A DNA stretch of 64,000 nt from positions 1,022,001-1,086,000 of the forward strand of contig CAWZYM010000242.1 in the NCBI GenBank assembly GCA_963966185.1. Direction: 5' to 3'. The notes below the pieces were generated by a model. That model saw nothing but the letters and a program-made list of their open reading frames with translations, made no database searches and was not told where the DNA came from. Of this stretch, positions 1 to 11,498 are shown one piece after another; positions within the stretch are counted from its first letter, which is position 1, and each line of letters starts with the position of its first letter. This DNA is from Rhabditoides inermis. Lineage: Eukaryota; Nematoda; Chromadorea; Rhabditida; Rhabditidae. Made by a program: the position numbers and the translations under genes.

Positions 1-133
1 GTATTGTCAGGCAGGAGATACACTGAGGTGAAAAGATAGACGAGCGCAAGTGCAGCGAAGAGAACCTACAAGTATCTCTTTTCTCTGTCTCTTCATCTTC
101 CTCTTCCTCTATTTTCACCTCTCTTACCATTTT

Positions 134-573
134 AACTCGTGCAAGGGTAGGAATCGGGGAGTCTATCCTGAGTGGATATCGCCTGCGAATGAGATGAAAT
201 GGCACGGATACGAGAAACAGCACCCATGGAAGAGAGCACAGCACCCGGTTCCAGTGGCCCGACTGAACATATCAAAATCATCTGCGGTTGACGGTGGAAA
301 AAGTAAGGCTCGCATTTTCCAATAGTAGTCAACTACACATCTTCAAAAAGTGTGAATGATACTCACCAGTTCATCCCGCACCTGTTGGAGCATCATCTGT
401 GCCTCGATCGAGAGAGGGGAATGGATGGCGCGACTCGTTGCGACGGGAAGAGAGCAGGATTAGCATATCATTCCACTCGCACGCACTGCGCCACACATCA
501 CTCGGGGGAGACGGCACGCGTCCCACCACCGAGAGTCAAGTCGGTCTGTGGTGGGCGAAGATGAGTCGGACAT
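134..573 (-). CDS. possible small three-exon gene, function unknown
   Basis: A tentative gene, not recognised. On the minus strand an ATG at 573 opens MSDSSSPTTDRLDSRWWD and can splice at a GTGATG donor to a short exon reading AQMMLQQVRDEL, which ends at a clear GTGAG donor near 367. A third open stretch starts MILICSVGPLEPG after a CCGCAG acceptor near 283 and runs to a stop at about 134. All three pieces are phase-compatible, but the acceptor of the middle exon is poor and no domain is visible. The opposite strand is also open here (548-910), so the coding strand is not settled. Confidence 0.22.
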
Positions 574-906
574 CTCGAGTTCTTTTTTCATTTTTCGTAC
601 TCTACAAAACCGTGCACCACAGACTGCAACAAGGTACGTTTCGGAAGGTGTGATGCAAACACAATGTAAAACCAAGTATTCTCGTTTTGTGTTTTTAGTA
701 CCGACTGTCTACGCGATTCCATATAAACATTTGATGATGTGGTTTAATGTGCATATGTGCGACAATGTGTCAGTGACCGCGACTGTGGGCAGACCCGGAA
801 TCAAATTGGGAAAAATCATGACCAAAAAAGAACAGTTCAAAAAGTCTCATCATGATAAACTCATTTTATTCAAGAGTACGGTAGTTTACTGTAGTATGGA
901 GAACAT

Positions 907-993
907 CTAGAACTGAATGAGACATATGTCGATGTTGACGTCTTTGGTGTTGTTGACCACTCCATTCACAAGGTCGCCGAGACCGAGGCCCAT
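907..993 (-). CDS. candidate 28-codon small ORF with its own TATA box
   Basis: The minus strand reads a complete 28-residue ORF starting MGLGLGDLVNGVV and ending in ICLIQF then a stop. A perfect splice acceptor (TTTTTCCAG) lies 7 bases before the ATG, as expected for a trans-spliced leader or 5'UTR intron. A TATAAAAG box lies on the same strand at 1113-1120. The start could instead be the last exon of a longer gene, because the frame stays open back to the acceptor. No family is recognised. Confidence 0.3.
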   Translation of the reverse strand: MGLGLGDLVNGVVNNTKDVNIDICLIQF

Positions 994-1261
994 GATTAGA
1001 CTGGAAAAACTCTATTTTCAACAACACATACACATAACTGAGTGAACACCGACCTTTTTTTTCAGGGAAGACAGACGTCGAACTGACAATGAGAAATCTG
1101 ATGTGAATCAGTCTTTTATAGAGGTAAAGTTATCAAGCGTATCGTATCGAAACGATATTGCAAAATATGTTTCATCATGTTATCAATTGGGAAACTGAGA
1201 GTATTGCAAAATTGAATATGAGCAGGAGTAAGTCGAATCTGCCAACACAACATCGCAAAAC

Positions 1262-1263
1262 AA

Positions 1264-1295
<32 letters not shown>

Positions 1296-1310
1296 ATCTC
1301 TCTCTCTCAC
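1262..1310 (+). repeat. (CT)n microsatellite
   Basis: About 50 bases of nearly pure CT with single interruptions. The surrounding stretch from 995 to 1658 shows no gene that I can support. Confidence 0.8.
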
Positions 1311-1658
1311 TTTTCTTCTCTCCAGTCAATCGACTACCCAAACTTTTCCCCTGAAACATTTTTGCAGCACAGGTTTTAAAAAAAAACTTCGATTGACAAA
1401 ATCTTTCATATCACGCACAGTGATAAAATAAATCGCAAAATTTGGTGAGGATCTGACTCGGTTTGACGCAAAATGCTCGGACGGACTACTAGAGACAGCA
1501 GACAAAACAGCTTTCGAAAAGTTCAGACAGCAGTCTTTGCCCCCACTGGTCTTGTCTTAAAAAATCTGCACATTGAAGTGGAGCGTGAAATTTTATTTAT
1601 ATTTAAAAAAAAATCAAGCAAAGCGTTTCACAAAAGACTTGTCTTGTGGAGTGTTTGT

Positions 1659-4015
1659 CTACGGTGCCTCTTTGATCATCTCCTGCATCAGCCCCCGCAG
1701 CTTGTCGTCGATGACCCGATGGATGGAGGAGACGGAGGAAGGCGACGTCTCCTAAAGGAGCGGTCAGTCACTTCAAACGACTTTGAATTACCTTCAAACT
1801 ACTCCCGATATGCGGTACGCTTTGCGACTTGCGGTACGCTTTAGGGGGTTCTTAGCTACTCGGCAGACCCTAACGCATGTTCGGACCTCTGCGCTTTCCG
1901 TGAAAGCTTCCACTCGCGCGTTCGAGCCTCTATAGCATCGATAGACCCAAACGGGAGCGTTTGACCCTAACGAATCCCCATTACAATCCGAGCGATAGAG
2001 GGTTGTTAGAAGGTGGATAGAGGCTCGCCTCTGTTCGAGGCACCCTCTATCAACCTTCTATTACCCCTCTATCGAGCCTCGAACGCGCTTCGATCAAGGT
2101 TCCTGTTTGGGTCTATCGATGCTGTAGAGGCTCGAACACGCGAGTGGAAGACGAAATAGTGTGCTTTCACGGAGAGCGCAGAGGTCCGAACAAGCGTTAG
2201 GCTCTACCGAGTAGCTAAGAACCCCCTTTTGCGATTTGCCTTGAAGAGACTGACCGCGCCTTGAGAGGGGGAATGGAGGGAGAGGGGAGGGGAGGAGAGA
2301 AACCGACCTGGATGTAGAACTCTGCGATGCCCGCTATGCACGTGACGAGAACACAGGCACACACGCGCGCACAGTGCCGGTACGAGACCAGGAGCTGGAT
2401 AAGTTGCAATGCAGTCATTGCAGTTACAAAAACTCATACTCAAACAACAATTGAAATTATAAAACGTGTATGTTCTCCACTGTTCTTTACTGCGACTCAC
2501 CTGGTCGAGAGTGTATGGCACGAGTAGACCGACAGCCGCCATCTCTCGGGTGAGTGCAGCGTGGTAGAATGCAGAAATGGAAGGTGGAAGCGATGGAAAG
2601 ACATGGAAAGGTGGTCAGTCTCTTCGAAACAAGCCCTTCGAAACGTCTTCGAAACACGCTGCTTGGTCGTGTTTCGAAAGAGTTTTGAAGTCGGTCTGGA
2701 GGGGGTTTGGAAGAGACTGCCCGCTACTTCACTTCCTCACCCATCAGTCTCTCCTCCTCCCTCCGTCGTTCCTCCGTTGACATGGCAGAGAACAGCAGAC
2801 GGCACATGTCTTCGCCAGCAAGACCGTAGTGGTATTGCTGAGTGAAAAGATAGCATGTGTCAGAGCAATAGTTTTCCTTTCCTCCCTTGCTGTTCGAAAT
2901 GCGGTGCCATAACAGGCTGCTTCTCTTGTTCCTATTGCCGAGAGCTGACTCACGGCAATTCACAACTGAACAAAAGCTGCATGATGACAAATCGTTTTAG
3001 AGCGGTTTCGTTTCGAGACTCATTCTACTGATTGAGACATCAGAGAGTGCGCGAGAGATCATGCAATCAGAGAGACGGCAGACGGCGCGAGCGTGGAAAA
3101 GAAACGAGAGTGAGCGAGAGTGTGTGGCAATTTCAGGAAAATGATTCCGCCGCGGAACGCGCCGCGCGTCAAATTTTCTTTGTTCACTGTGAATTGCCGT
3201 GTGACTCTCCGCTCCGTCTCTCATCAGAGAAACCTCTGATCTACCCCAGCGCGCTCAACTTATTACGAGCATAGAACTATATTATTGTTTTCTGTCGATC
3301 TTACAGACGTGATATCTTCATTTTCAAGTTTCTTCTTCAATGTATAGCATAGTCGTTTTGCGCTCACCTGCCAGTCCAGAATAGCTGCTAGTTTGTATTC
3401 GTCTCCCGCCTGTGACCAGATCACATTCGAGATCCACAAGTCGCCGTGAACGATGGTCAGGGGAATACCTGCAGTGTGAACGTGATGGAAGAATTTTTTT
3501 TTAGCTTTTCCTACATTATAATGTATGTGTCTGTACAAGACGCACCCAGTTTGTCGGGTAGCTCGTCGAATGTGTGCATGTCGTACATGTCCCCCATCCT
3601 GTCCGCGCACTCCCCGATCAGGGAATGCCACTCGGTGTCCGAAGACGGACGGCGGCCGCGCAGTTGCAAAACAGAGGCACGGAACTTCTCAACACACCTT
3701 GTCATCTCTTGATCTATGCTTACATCGGTGCAGTGAATAGTGACGTCATAACCACGTATATAGTGTTATAGTAGTACAGATTATAGTGATTATAGTGGTA
3801 TACTTTCTCACCTCAACGTCGCCGACATTCTTATAGAGATCAGAGAGGCGGTTGTAGAGAGGCTTGAGCTCCTGCTGACAGATCACTGCCTGGATCTTCG
3901 CGTAGGCAAGAAGAATCTGTACGTGACGGGGTGAGTATTAGACAGAGAGAGAGAAAGAGAGAGAGAAAGAGAAAGAGAGAGAGAAAGAGAGAGAGAAAGA
4001 GAGAGCGAGAGCGAG

Positions 4016-4076
<61 letters not shown>

Positions 4077-4477
4077 CCTCCTCTATTTTCTGCGCAGGCG
4101 TCTCTGACCATAGGTACTGCATATGAGCGTGAGGCACGGATTCCATTATCAGAAGGCCTGCAAGTGAACGTGTTCATTCATTGTGTTGATTTCACTCACC
4201 GTCCTTTTCTTTCGTAAATCTCTCTCCAGCGAGGACCTTGCAAAGTGGGAGGTCGGTGCGGCCAGAACGGGAGATGAGCTCATAGAAGAAAACCTCCGAC
4301 TCGTGCGACTGCAATAGGAATGAAGGGAGAGAGAGAGGGAGAGAGAGGGAGAGAGGGAGAGAGAGAGGGAGAGAGAGGGAGAGAGAGGGAGAGAGGGAGA
4401 GAGGGAGAGACAGAAAGAGAGAAAGAGAGAAAGAGAGAGAAGAGAGAAAGAGAAAGAGAGAGAGAGCGAGAGAGAGG

Positions 4478-4515
<38 letters not shown>

Positions 4516-4613
4516 AGAGAGAGGGAGAGAGAGGGAGAGAGGGAGAGACAGAAAGAGAGAAAGAGAGAAGGAGAGAGAAGAGAGAAAGAGAAAGAGAGAG
4601 AGCGAGAGAGAGG

Positions 4614-4654
<41 letters not shown>

Positions 4655-5088
4655 CGTACCGTGTGCATGACCTTCTCCATCTTGCACATGACCTCCTCGA
4701 ATTGCTCGTCCGGCAGTCCAGCGTATTCTTCCATACTACGAAGGGCTGCACGCATTGTGGTGCACGTGGGCAACTTCACTACTATCTGAATATGTGATGT
4801 GATGTGAGCACATGCATTGAAGAAAGGTTTGCTTACCTCTCCGGGCCGTGAGTCGTCTGCGGGAGTCCAGTGCGGCTGGATCTTGACGACTTTTGAGAGG
4901 AATCCCTGCAAGTGTCTGTCACAGTTGAACATGTGAGTTCATCTCACCGTTCCCTTTCCGATCTGTTCATGAGTGCAGGCGAAACCGAACCTGGATGCGG
5001 TATTGAGAGCAGTACGTAGCGACTGCTCGATGTCATTCAGAGAAATGGTCGTCTCGAAAAGAGGCGCATCCCTGCTTGACGACTCCAT
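1659..5088 (-). CDS. CHK kinase-like protein (DUF1679/ecdysteroid-kinase-like family)
   Basis: A 12-exon gene of about 404 codons, close to the usual size of nematode DUF1679 proteins. The ATG is at 5088 ([14 protein letters not shown]) and the stop at 1659. Exons: 4948-5088, 4837-4905, 4660-4785, 4200-4308, 4078-4157, 3812-3916, 3546-about 3705, 3368-3468, 2741-2837, 2501-2544, 2308-2394 and 1659-1751; the phases match except at the acceptor near 3705, which is weak. The aminoglycoside-phosphotransferase-like core is visible: a kinase-fold brace [11 protein letters not shown] with the catalytic Asp, then KLAAILDWQ carrying the metal-binding Asp. LLIMESV is the hinge. The family probably phosphorylates small lipophilic substrates; the substrate here is unknown. 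Two MITEs and two GA-rich tracts sit in introns. It is divergently arranged with the gene at 5544. Confidence 0.88.
1761..2256. mobile_element. MITE family A, copy 1, with long internal foldback
   Basis: The ends are inverted copies of CGGTCAGTC(A/T)CTTCAA (1761 rightwards, 2256 leftwards). Inside them a second, longer foldback has arms of roughly 115-130 bp at about 1844-1958 and 2097-2226, both starting GGGGGTTCTTAGCTACTCGG. The element occupies the last intron of the CHK gene, and its right-hand flank in gene sense (CTCCTTTAG) is the 3' splice site of the last exon. It encodes nothing. Confidence 0.85.
2612..2723. mobile_element. MITE family A, copy 2
   Basis: Short element with terminal inverted repeats GGTCAGTCTCTTCGAAAC and, inverted, GGGCAGTCTCTTCCAAAC. 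The interior is built from repeated TTCGAAAC-like words. It lies in the intron between the ninth and tenth CHK exons. Confidence 0.75.
3948..4076 (+). repeat. (GA)n tract in a CHK intron
   Basis: Purine tract of GA with AAAGAG and GCGAGA variants. On the gene's sense strand it is CT and borders the donor of the fifth exon. Confidence 0.9.
4322..4652 (+). repeat. 330-base imperfect GA/GGGA tract in a CHK intron
   Basis: A duplicated block: the motif series GAGAGAGGGAGAGA, CAGAAAGAGA and GAGAGCGAGAGAGAGGGAGG occurs twice in the same order (about 4405-4500 and 4530-4640). This points to segmental duplication of a purine tract rather than simple slippage. Confidence 0.85.
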
Positions 5089-5543
5089 AATACTGAAGTT
5101 GCTGTGCGCGCTGAATTAATGGAAAATGGGAATTAATAGTAGTAGCGTGCAGGATAATCGATGAGTGGTTGTGGTCAGCAGAGTAGAGATCTCACTGTGC
5201 TGTGTGCACTACTCTACGCTCAAAACCGGGTCCGATAAGATTGGCGCGAAAAAGTGTTGCTCCGCCCACATTTACTATGTCATAATGTTGTGCAATAGTT
5301 CATACGTTTGGAGAGAAAAAACTTTTTTATCGGCAAAAATAATTAATTACGAGAGCAAATAAACATTGTGACAAACGTTATTTACAAATAACGTATATGT
5401 TATATCATTTAGAGCCTCAATAGACAATTACGCCGTAGCTTTTTAAACACCTTTTTTTTTAAATTTATTTATTTGTTTCTCATTTTTATTTGTTTCTTAT
5501 GATTTTTTATATAAGATATGTTCTTCATAATTATCTTAAGTAG
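5089..5543. other. AT-rich intergenic region between divergent genes
   Basis: This 455-base gap separates the CHK start from the plus-strand gene at 5544 and must hold both promoters. It is strongly AT-rich at 5390-5530. I see no TATA box of note, no ORF with coding character and no repeat. Confidence 0.6.
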
Positions 5544-7959
5544 ATGAACGCCGACGATATCGCATTAGTGGCAGCTGCCGTCAGTTCAGCTCGGTTCGCG
5601 CAGCGCAAAAAGCACACTGCTGCGGTTGGTGCTATTTTCTACATTTTCATTTTCAATCAGTAATTATGTAACAATAAGTGTTTTTAGACGAATGCTCCAT
5701 TTCGAGCTCCTGTTCGAAGGAGCTCTCCCACGTTGTCGCAGACGAACACGCATTCGGAACGCGCTCGCTCGCTCTCACCCGCTGAGACACTTCCGCCCGC
5801 GGCTCCCGAGAAGGTAGTGAAAGTGGAGGTCGAAGATGAGTATATGGAGAGAAGGATGTCTCCGCCGCCCGCTCCCGTCAAGCGTCACTCCAGCAGGCAT
5901 AGCAGAAGCCGTACGTTGAAACTATTTACCTCCTTTTTAAATAAAAAAATGTCTATTTCAGCCCGCGGTCCTACGCGCAATAACAGCTCCAATCGCCGGT
6001 GAGACAATGCTATTATGCTATCTACTTCATGTTCAGACACATGTAATTCATGTTCAAATATTGTAGTTCACCTCGTTTGGCTCGGCAGTCGTCGGCCTGC
6101 AAGAATAAGCCGATCTCAGTTTCTCTCGATAACAGTGGCACTGGAAAGTCGAAGAGGAAGCTCATTCTGGACGAAGAACCCGCTGGCGTTGTCGTGAAGG
6201 AGGAGGCTAAGTGAGTTATAAATGTTAAAGGGTAACATGGGAACAATCTGTTATATATAGTGATGACTATGACATGCCGGCTGGAGTAGAAGCGAATATG
6301 GTGATGGCCCCGGAGGTGGCTCCGGTCAATGAGGCGGAGGCGGCTGATGTGCTGGCCGAGGTCTCTGTGCTGGAGAAACCGCTCTCTCCATCTCCTCCCA
6401 AGAAACTGCGACCCTCTGATGACAACCCGCTCAACATCGGCGACGGAGTCGATCTCAACTGGTTGGTCAGTGTGTTCGAATGTGTCTAATGATTTGTTCA
6501 GCACTCCCGTAAGCTTCAATGCTGCACACAATGTGCCAAAGCACAGCACCCCTATCCAAATCAAGCCCACCATCGGAGGGCCGAGGCACAGGTGTGTTAT
6601 CAATTACACATTCGTTATGTCGTATATATTATTGAATTATTGTAGCACTCCGGTGAAGGAGGTGCCCGTCCAGCAACGCTTTTCGTCTGTGAGTCCTCGA
6701 CACGAGGCACCGTCCCAGCAGCGGATTGCATCATTGAGTCCTCGTCGCGAGCCGCCGACTCAGCAGCAGTCAACCTGCCAGTCTCACACTGCCACACAGG
6801 AGACTGCACCGAAGAGACCCATGTTCTCTGCTCCTGCGGTAAGTCTGAGAACTTGCAACTTGCAACCTCAGCAACATAAATGTTTACTCATTGTTTCTTG
6901 GTACAGAGTTCGCAGCGCGCAGTTGATCTCAACGTCAGCTCTGGTTCGCAGCGGCTGAACACGAGCGCACGATCGACTAGGTTTGAATTTTAAAATAATA
7001 ATAATAATAATAATGAATTGTGATTCTGCGCAGGTCGACACGTTCTCGCGCCGCTCCGGTGGCGACTGTGGAGGTGCACAGCAAGACCTCCCTCGACAAG
7101 ATGCGCACCCACTGGAACGAGCTCCACAAGGTATGTGTTTCGAGAATTTTAACACTAGCAATATTATTTTCTAGGAGCAGCAGGTGTGGCTGGGGAAGCT
7201 GCGCTCAGGCGGTAGTTTCTCTCGTTCAAGTCTCGGCAAGTACGTGCTTGATTCGTTCCTTGAGATCCGCAAGGTCCTCTCCAATTTCCATGGAAAGCCC
7301 GCTGAGGTAAGTGATCGATTATTCGATTTTTATAAACATCATTCATTAACAAAAAGAAAATGTTTCATCGAACGTTTCAGGTGGCGGAGGGTGTGAAGCT
7401 GTTCACGATCGGCACTGTGCAGATGTTCGAGCTGCTCGTCGTCAGAGGAGTTGCTGTATGTCTATACACTTAATTCACTTTGCATTATGGGTTTGCAGGA
7501 GACGGCTACGTGTGCGGCGGAGCTGCTGCACAACGTGCTGGTCAAGTTCATGACGACGTCGCAGCACATGAACGAGCACAGTCGTGCGTGGCTGCAGGCC
7601 AAGGAGGTGCTGCTCCTCGTCTGTGCCACCGTCTGCAACGTCGAGCTACTCATGAACCTTAAGGCAGCTCTCCTCGAGATGCAGGCGCAGTAAGTCAAAA
7701 GTTCAATGGTTCAATCGTGTATAACTATTTAATTGCGCATTTCCAGATTTGTCCGCACGTATGTGGGACGCACTGGCGAGGTCGACATTATGTTTGTGGA
7801 GTATGTGGGAAGGTGAGTATACAGTTAGTGCGTACATTCGTTTATTAGCGCATACCGATATCAATACGGATGTTTTGTAGACAGCTGGACTCACTGACGT
7901 CGGCTATCGGAGAGCGCATGTCACAGAGATGCAGGGCCGAGTACTACGGAATACTGTAG
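5544..7959 (+). CDS. basic, Ser/Pro-rich protein with a helical C-terminal half; unrecognised
   Basis: A well-supported multi-exon gene of roughly 480-500 codons; ATG at 5544 (MNADDIALVAAAVSSARF), stop at 7957-7959. About 12 exons join in consistent phase, e.g. 5544-5624, 5688-5910, then short exons with TTTCAG, TTGTAG and TTTCCAG acceptors. The N-terminal two thirds are low-complexity, rich in S, P, R and charged residues. They contain an internal repeat of the form SPRxExPxQQ (around 6690-6760) and a basic KSKRKL segment that could be a nuclear signal. From DKMRTHWNELHK onward (7090-7959) the protein is non-repetitive and helical, with AAELLHNVLVKFMTTSQHM and WLQAKEVLLLVCATVCNVE, ending RAEYYGIL. 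I do not recognise the family. A nuclear scaffold or adaptor role is a guess from composition only. Confidence 0.82.
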
Positions 7960-8741
7960 ACAGCAACCGGGCGAGAGTTTTATTACTGTGAGTTATTTGT
8001 GTTTAACACTATTGATTTTTGGTCCTGATAACATATGTCCCACTCCCACTCCCTTTGCCTTATTTTCTCACTTTTCTCATTTTTGGCGCAATGCGAATGC
8101 GCTCTTGTGAATAGTTTCCGGTTATTGTAATCAGTTGTTCGTTTGTTCTTTGTTGCGGTTGTGAATAGGAAAGATAAACTAGTGGTTCGAAAATTCATTT
8201 GTTTAATTCGTAATTGATTGTACGTATTGCATTTATATGCAACTGGTTTGTTTGTATCTGCGCTTACCGCTTGGTCTCCCTTCGGTCTTAGGTGTATTTT
8301 TTTGTTTGAACTGCCACCACGTCTGTCCATTCTTCCACTCTGTCGACACAACACCACAAACATTGACGAGAGATTACTGCACTTGGAGTGAGCGCGCCTC
8401 CAGTCTGCTCGCTTTATGATCCCATCCCTCATCATTGGACGAAGAAAAAAAGAAGATGCTTGTTTTCCCACCAGTCCATCGATTAGACAGCTCTTTTGAC
8501 ACCGCTCTTTTGATTGATAATCTCCCGTTGCAACGGTGATTCATTTATCTCTTGCTGGGTAAAGGTGATCATGCATTTTGAATGTTGTGTGGTTGTGCCC
8601 CTTCTCTCTATTGTTCTTTTCTTGATTGGTGTGTGAAATGTCGCATCCGCTCAGCTGTTTACTTATTTTCTCTCTTTTTCACCGCCGTGCCATTGATCGA
8701 TCACTAGCGTTTTGAGTGTGTTGTGACGACATATAGTATAG
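7960..8741. other. intergenic region
   Basis: 3'UTR of the upstream gene and promoter of the acid phosphatase. ORFs on either strand lack coding composition. No repeat or RNA gene seen. Confidence 0.5.
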
Positions 8742-10094
8742 ATGCTACTCCGGTTACTAGTGATAGCCGCGTGTGCGGCGGTGACGACAGGCGAGGTGAG
8801 TATGCAAATACGCAAATAAAACCTGTTCGCACTGTGAGGGTTGCGGTTGTGACACTCACTCTCACTGTATAGAGTTGATAAACGGGTTACAATCGAATGA
8901 GACTTGTTCGGAAACATGCTGGAGTACATTTTGTATGGTTATGGTGTTGGATAGTGGCTTTAGCTGGTGGCTGTGGCCGCTATCTGGCGTCACGGCGACC
9001 GCGCGCCCGACGGACTGCCCTATCCAGCAGACAAGAACGGAGAGGAACACTGGCCCCGCGGATGGAACCAGCTCACAAATGTGGGTGCTTGAAGAAAAGA
9101 CAGACTCGTTCATTATAAGGGTCAGAAACAGGCTGAGGGTCAGACTTTATAAGGGGATGACTGCGTGATGATGATGAGAGACTCGTTTGAGGTGGGACTG
9201 CAGCAGACGTATGAGCTGGGCGGTTGGTTGCGGGAGAGGTATGGGCGGGTGATCGGACAGACATTCGACCGGCACAGGGTGTTCGTGCGCTCCTCCGACA
9301 GCGAGCGGGCCATCGAGTCGGCCGGAGCAGGTACAAGAGAGAGACAGTATACATGGGAGGGATACATGCTAAACTCGCAGTCAGAAAGTGCACTTCCCGT
9401 CTCTTTCTCTTTTCCCACGGTCAGAGACGCGGAGAGAGTACTACAAAAGAGAGAGCGAGGTCCGCGTCTCGCTTACCCATCCGCATGCTGGGCGCATAAC
9501 CAAAGACTATCTCGCTTATTCTGACTATAATGTGTGTTGAGTGGCTGCGGCGCTGTTCCCTGCCACGGGGGCTCGCGTCTGGAACCCGTCCCTCCACTGG
9601 CAGCCCACCCCCATTCACACAGCCGGACCCGGCAACGACGATCCCGTGAGACGATTCAGATCATACGATTTGATACGGTTGCATAATAACACGTGAAAAA
9701 AGGGGAAAAGACGATACAAAAAAACAAGATCAAATGGGAAGCCACCGTTATAAGCATTTCATCACATGAGGATGTTAATGAGGATGTTTCAGCTGTGCAA
9801 GCCGACGTCTATGAAATGCCCTGCGTACTCGTCGTATGTGAAGGAAGAAAACAGGGAGCTGGTGAGAAGGACGACAGAGGAGTACGCGGGGCTCATTCCG
9901 GTGGGAGGGGGGGGGGAAGGTGGTGTGATGAGGGTAAGACAGGGGAGGGTTAGTGACGAAGCAGAATCTGGACACGGTTGGAATTTTAACAATAAAATGA
10001 ATCCTCGCTTTTAGATTTTGCAAAATTACACTGGTATGGAGAAGGTGGACTACTACACTGTCAGCGGGCTCTATGACATTACTCGGGAGGCGAG

Positions 10095-10145
<51 letters not shown>

Positions 10146-11269
10146 CTCCCTCTCAGATGGCGCACGGTCTCCCTCAGCCGGCATGGATCAATGAGACGTG
10201 GAATGGGAAGACGATCCTGGAACACCTCAAGGATATCAAGCGGATCACTCGGCTGGCAGAGTTCGACGGGAAGGAGAAGAGCAAGTACAGGTGGGAGGAA
10301 AGAGGGAGATAGAGAGAGAGAGGGGGGAGAGAGGGAGATAGAGAGAGAGGGGGAGAGAGAGAGAGAGGAGAGGCAGAGAGGGAGAGAGGAGAGGCAGAGA
10401 GAGAAAGTGAGAGGGGGGGGAGGGAGAGGAAGGAAGGAAGGAAGGGAGGGAGGAAGCGGTTGTGCAGGGGCGGTTTCCTGGTGGGCGACTGGCTGCGTCG
10501 TCTTGGTGCTCGCGCCGACAGCGACAAGGAGCCCAGCGCCCTGCTGTACTCGTCGGTACGTGAATAGTCACTATACATGTTGTTGTTGTTTATCAACACG
10601 ATTCCGACATACAATGTCAGCATGATGGGTTTTCTGGTAGCACAATTTTGGCTCCGTTGCTGGAACAGTGAGTCCTGACTGCGTCGCGAAGTTGTCTGTT
10701 CCGGATGCGACTATACATGTATATGAGTGATATTGTGATTGCAGCGAAGTTGTGTACTATATAGTACGAATAGTCTAAATGTGTTGCAGCACGACGGCAC
10801 ACTGAACGCGTTGTTGTACTCGCTGGGTGTGCACAACGGCCTGCTGGTGCCGTACGCGGCGTGTGTGGCGGCCGAGCTGCGCAGAGAGGGACAGCAGTGG
10901 ACCGTGCAGGTACTCCCCCTCTCCCATCCACCCATGCCCCTCTCTCCAGCTGGTGTACCGCAACGGCACGCTGCCCTCGTCGGTGCACGTGCTGACAGTG
11001 CCTGGCTGCGCGGCGCAGTGTCCCCTCCATCAGCTACACTCCCTGCTCGCACCACAAGCTGTGCCCAGCCATGCCGCATTGCAGCAGGTGGGGCAATGGG
11101 ATTAGTAAGAACGATGATAACCATTGATGGAACTTTGAAAGAAATGCAATGGGTTTCCTAGGAACTAGGAAGAGTGTACAAACACGTCGTGTTTCAGCTG
11201 TGTTCCGCCGCTGCCTCCGTCTCGCTCCTCTCGCTCCTTCTCACTTTGCTGTTCATCCGATACATCTAG
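8742..11269 (+). CDS. histidine acid phosphatase, signal peptide plus C-terminal membrane anchor
   Basis: Eleven exons in consistent phase (8742-8795, 8964-9080, 9192-9330, 9542-9645, 9793-9900, 10015-10089, 10157-10290, 10468-10555, 10790-10909, 10950-11087, 11198-11269). It starts with a signal peptide (MLLRLLVIAACAAV). The catalytic motif RHGDRAP is in exon 2 and supplies the nucleophilic His; the proton-donor motif HD appears as HDGTL at the start of exon 9. The family signature WNPSLHWQPTPIHT is in exon 4 and TREMAHGLPQPAW spans exons 6 and 7. The last exon is a hydrophobic helix (SVSLLSLLLTLLF) ending RYI, so the enzyme probably faces the lumen or outside while membrane-tethered. It hydrolyses phosphomonoesters; the substrate is not predictable. 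The intron after 10089 has a GC donor (GAG|gcgagt), and CT/GA tracts fill two introns. Confidence 0.93.
10098..10440 (+). repeat. (CT)n and GA/GGA tracts in acid phosphatase introns
   Basis: A 44-base pure CT run at 10098-10141 sits in the polypyrimidine position before exon 7. A purine tract at about 10301-10440 fills the next intron. They flank a 134-base exon. Confidence 0.9.
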
Positions 11270-11498
11270 ATATGTATCCACAACCCCTCTCTGTACCATA
11301 CGTTTCATATTGTGCAATCTGTCCACATACTCACGCGTCTATGAAATCCATTTTTATTCAAAGCTGTAACTGTAACTGTAAGCGAACGTAGGGGGCGGAG
11401 AATGGTGTACATGAAAGAGGGGTCGATTTGTAACGATGGTGATTTAAGATTTGTTTGTACTAGTGATTAGTTTAGTTTCAACTCTCTCTTTCTTTTCT

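Noticed and set aside
4149..4932. 200 and 246 codon Leu/Ser-rich frames on minus
   Set aside because: Read-through of CHK exons into the CT-rich sense strand of introns; donors GTACG and GTGAG end the real exons.
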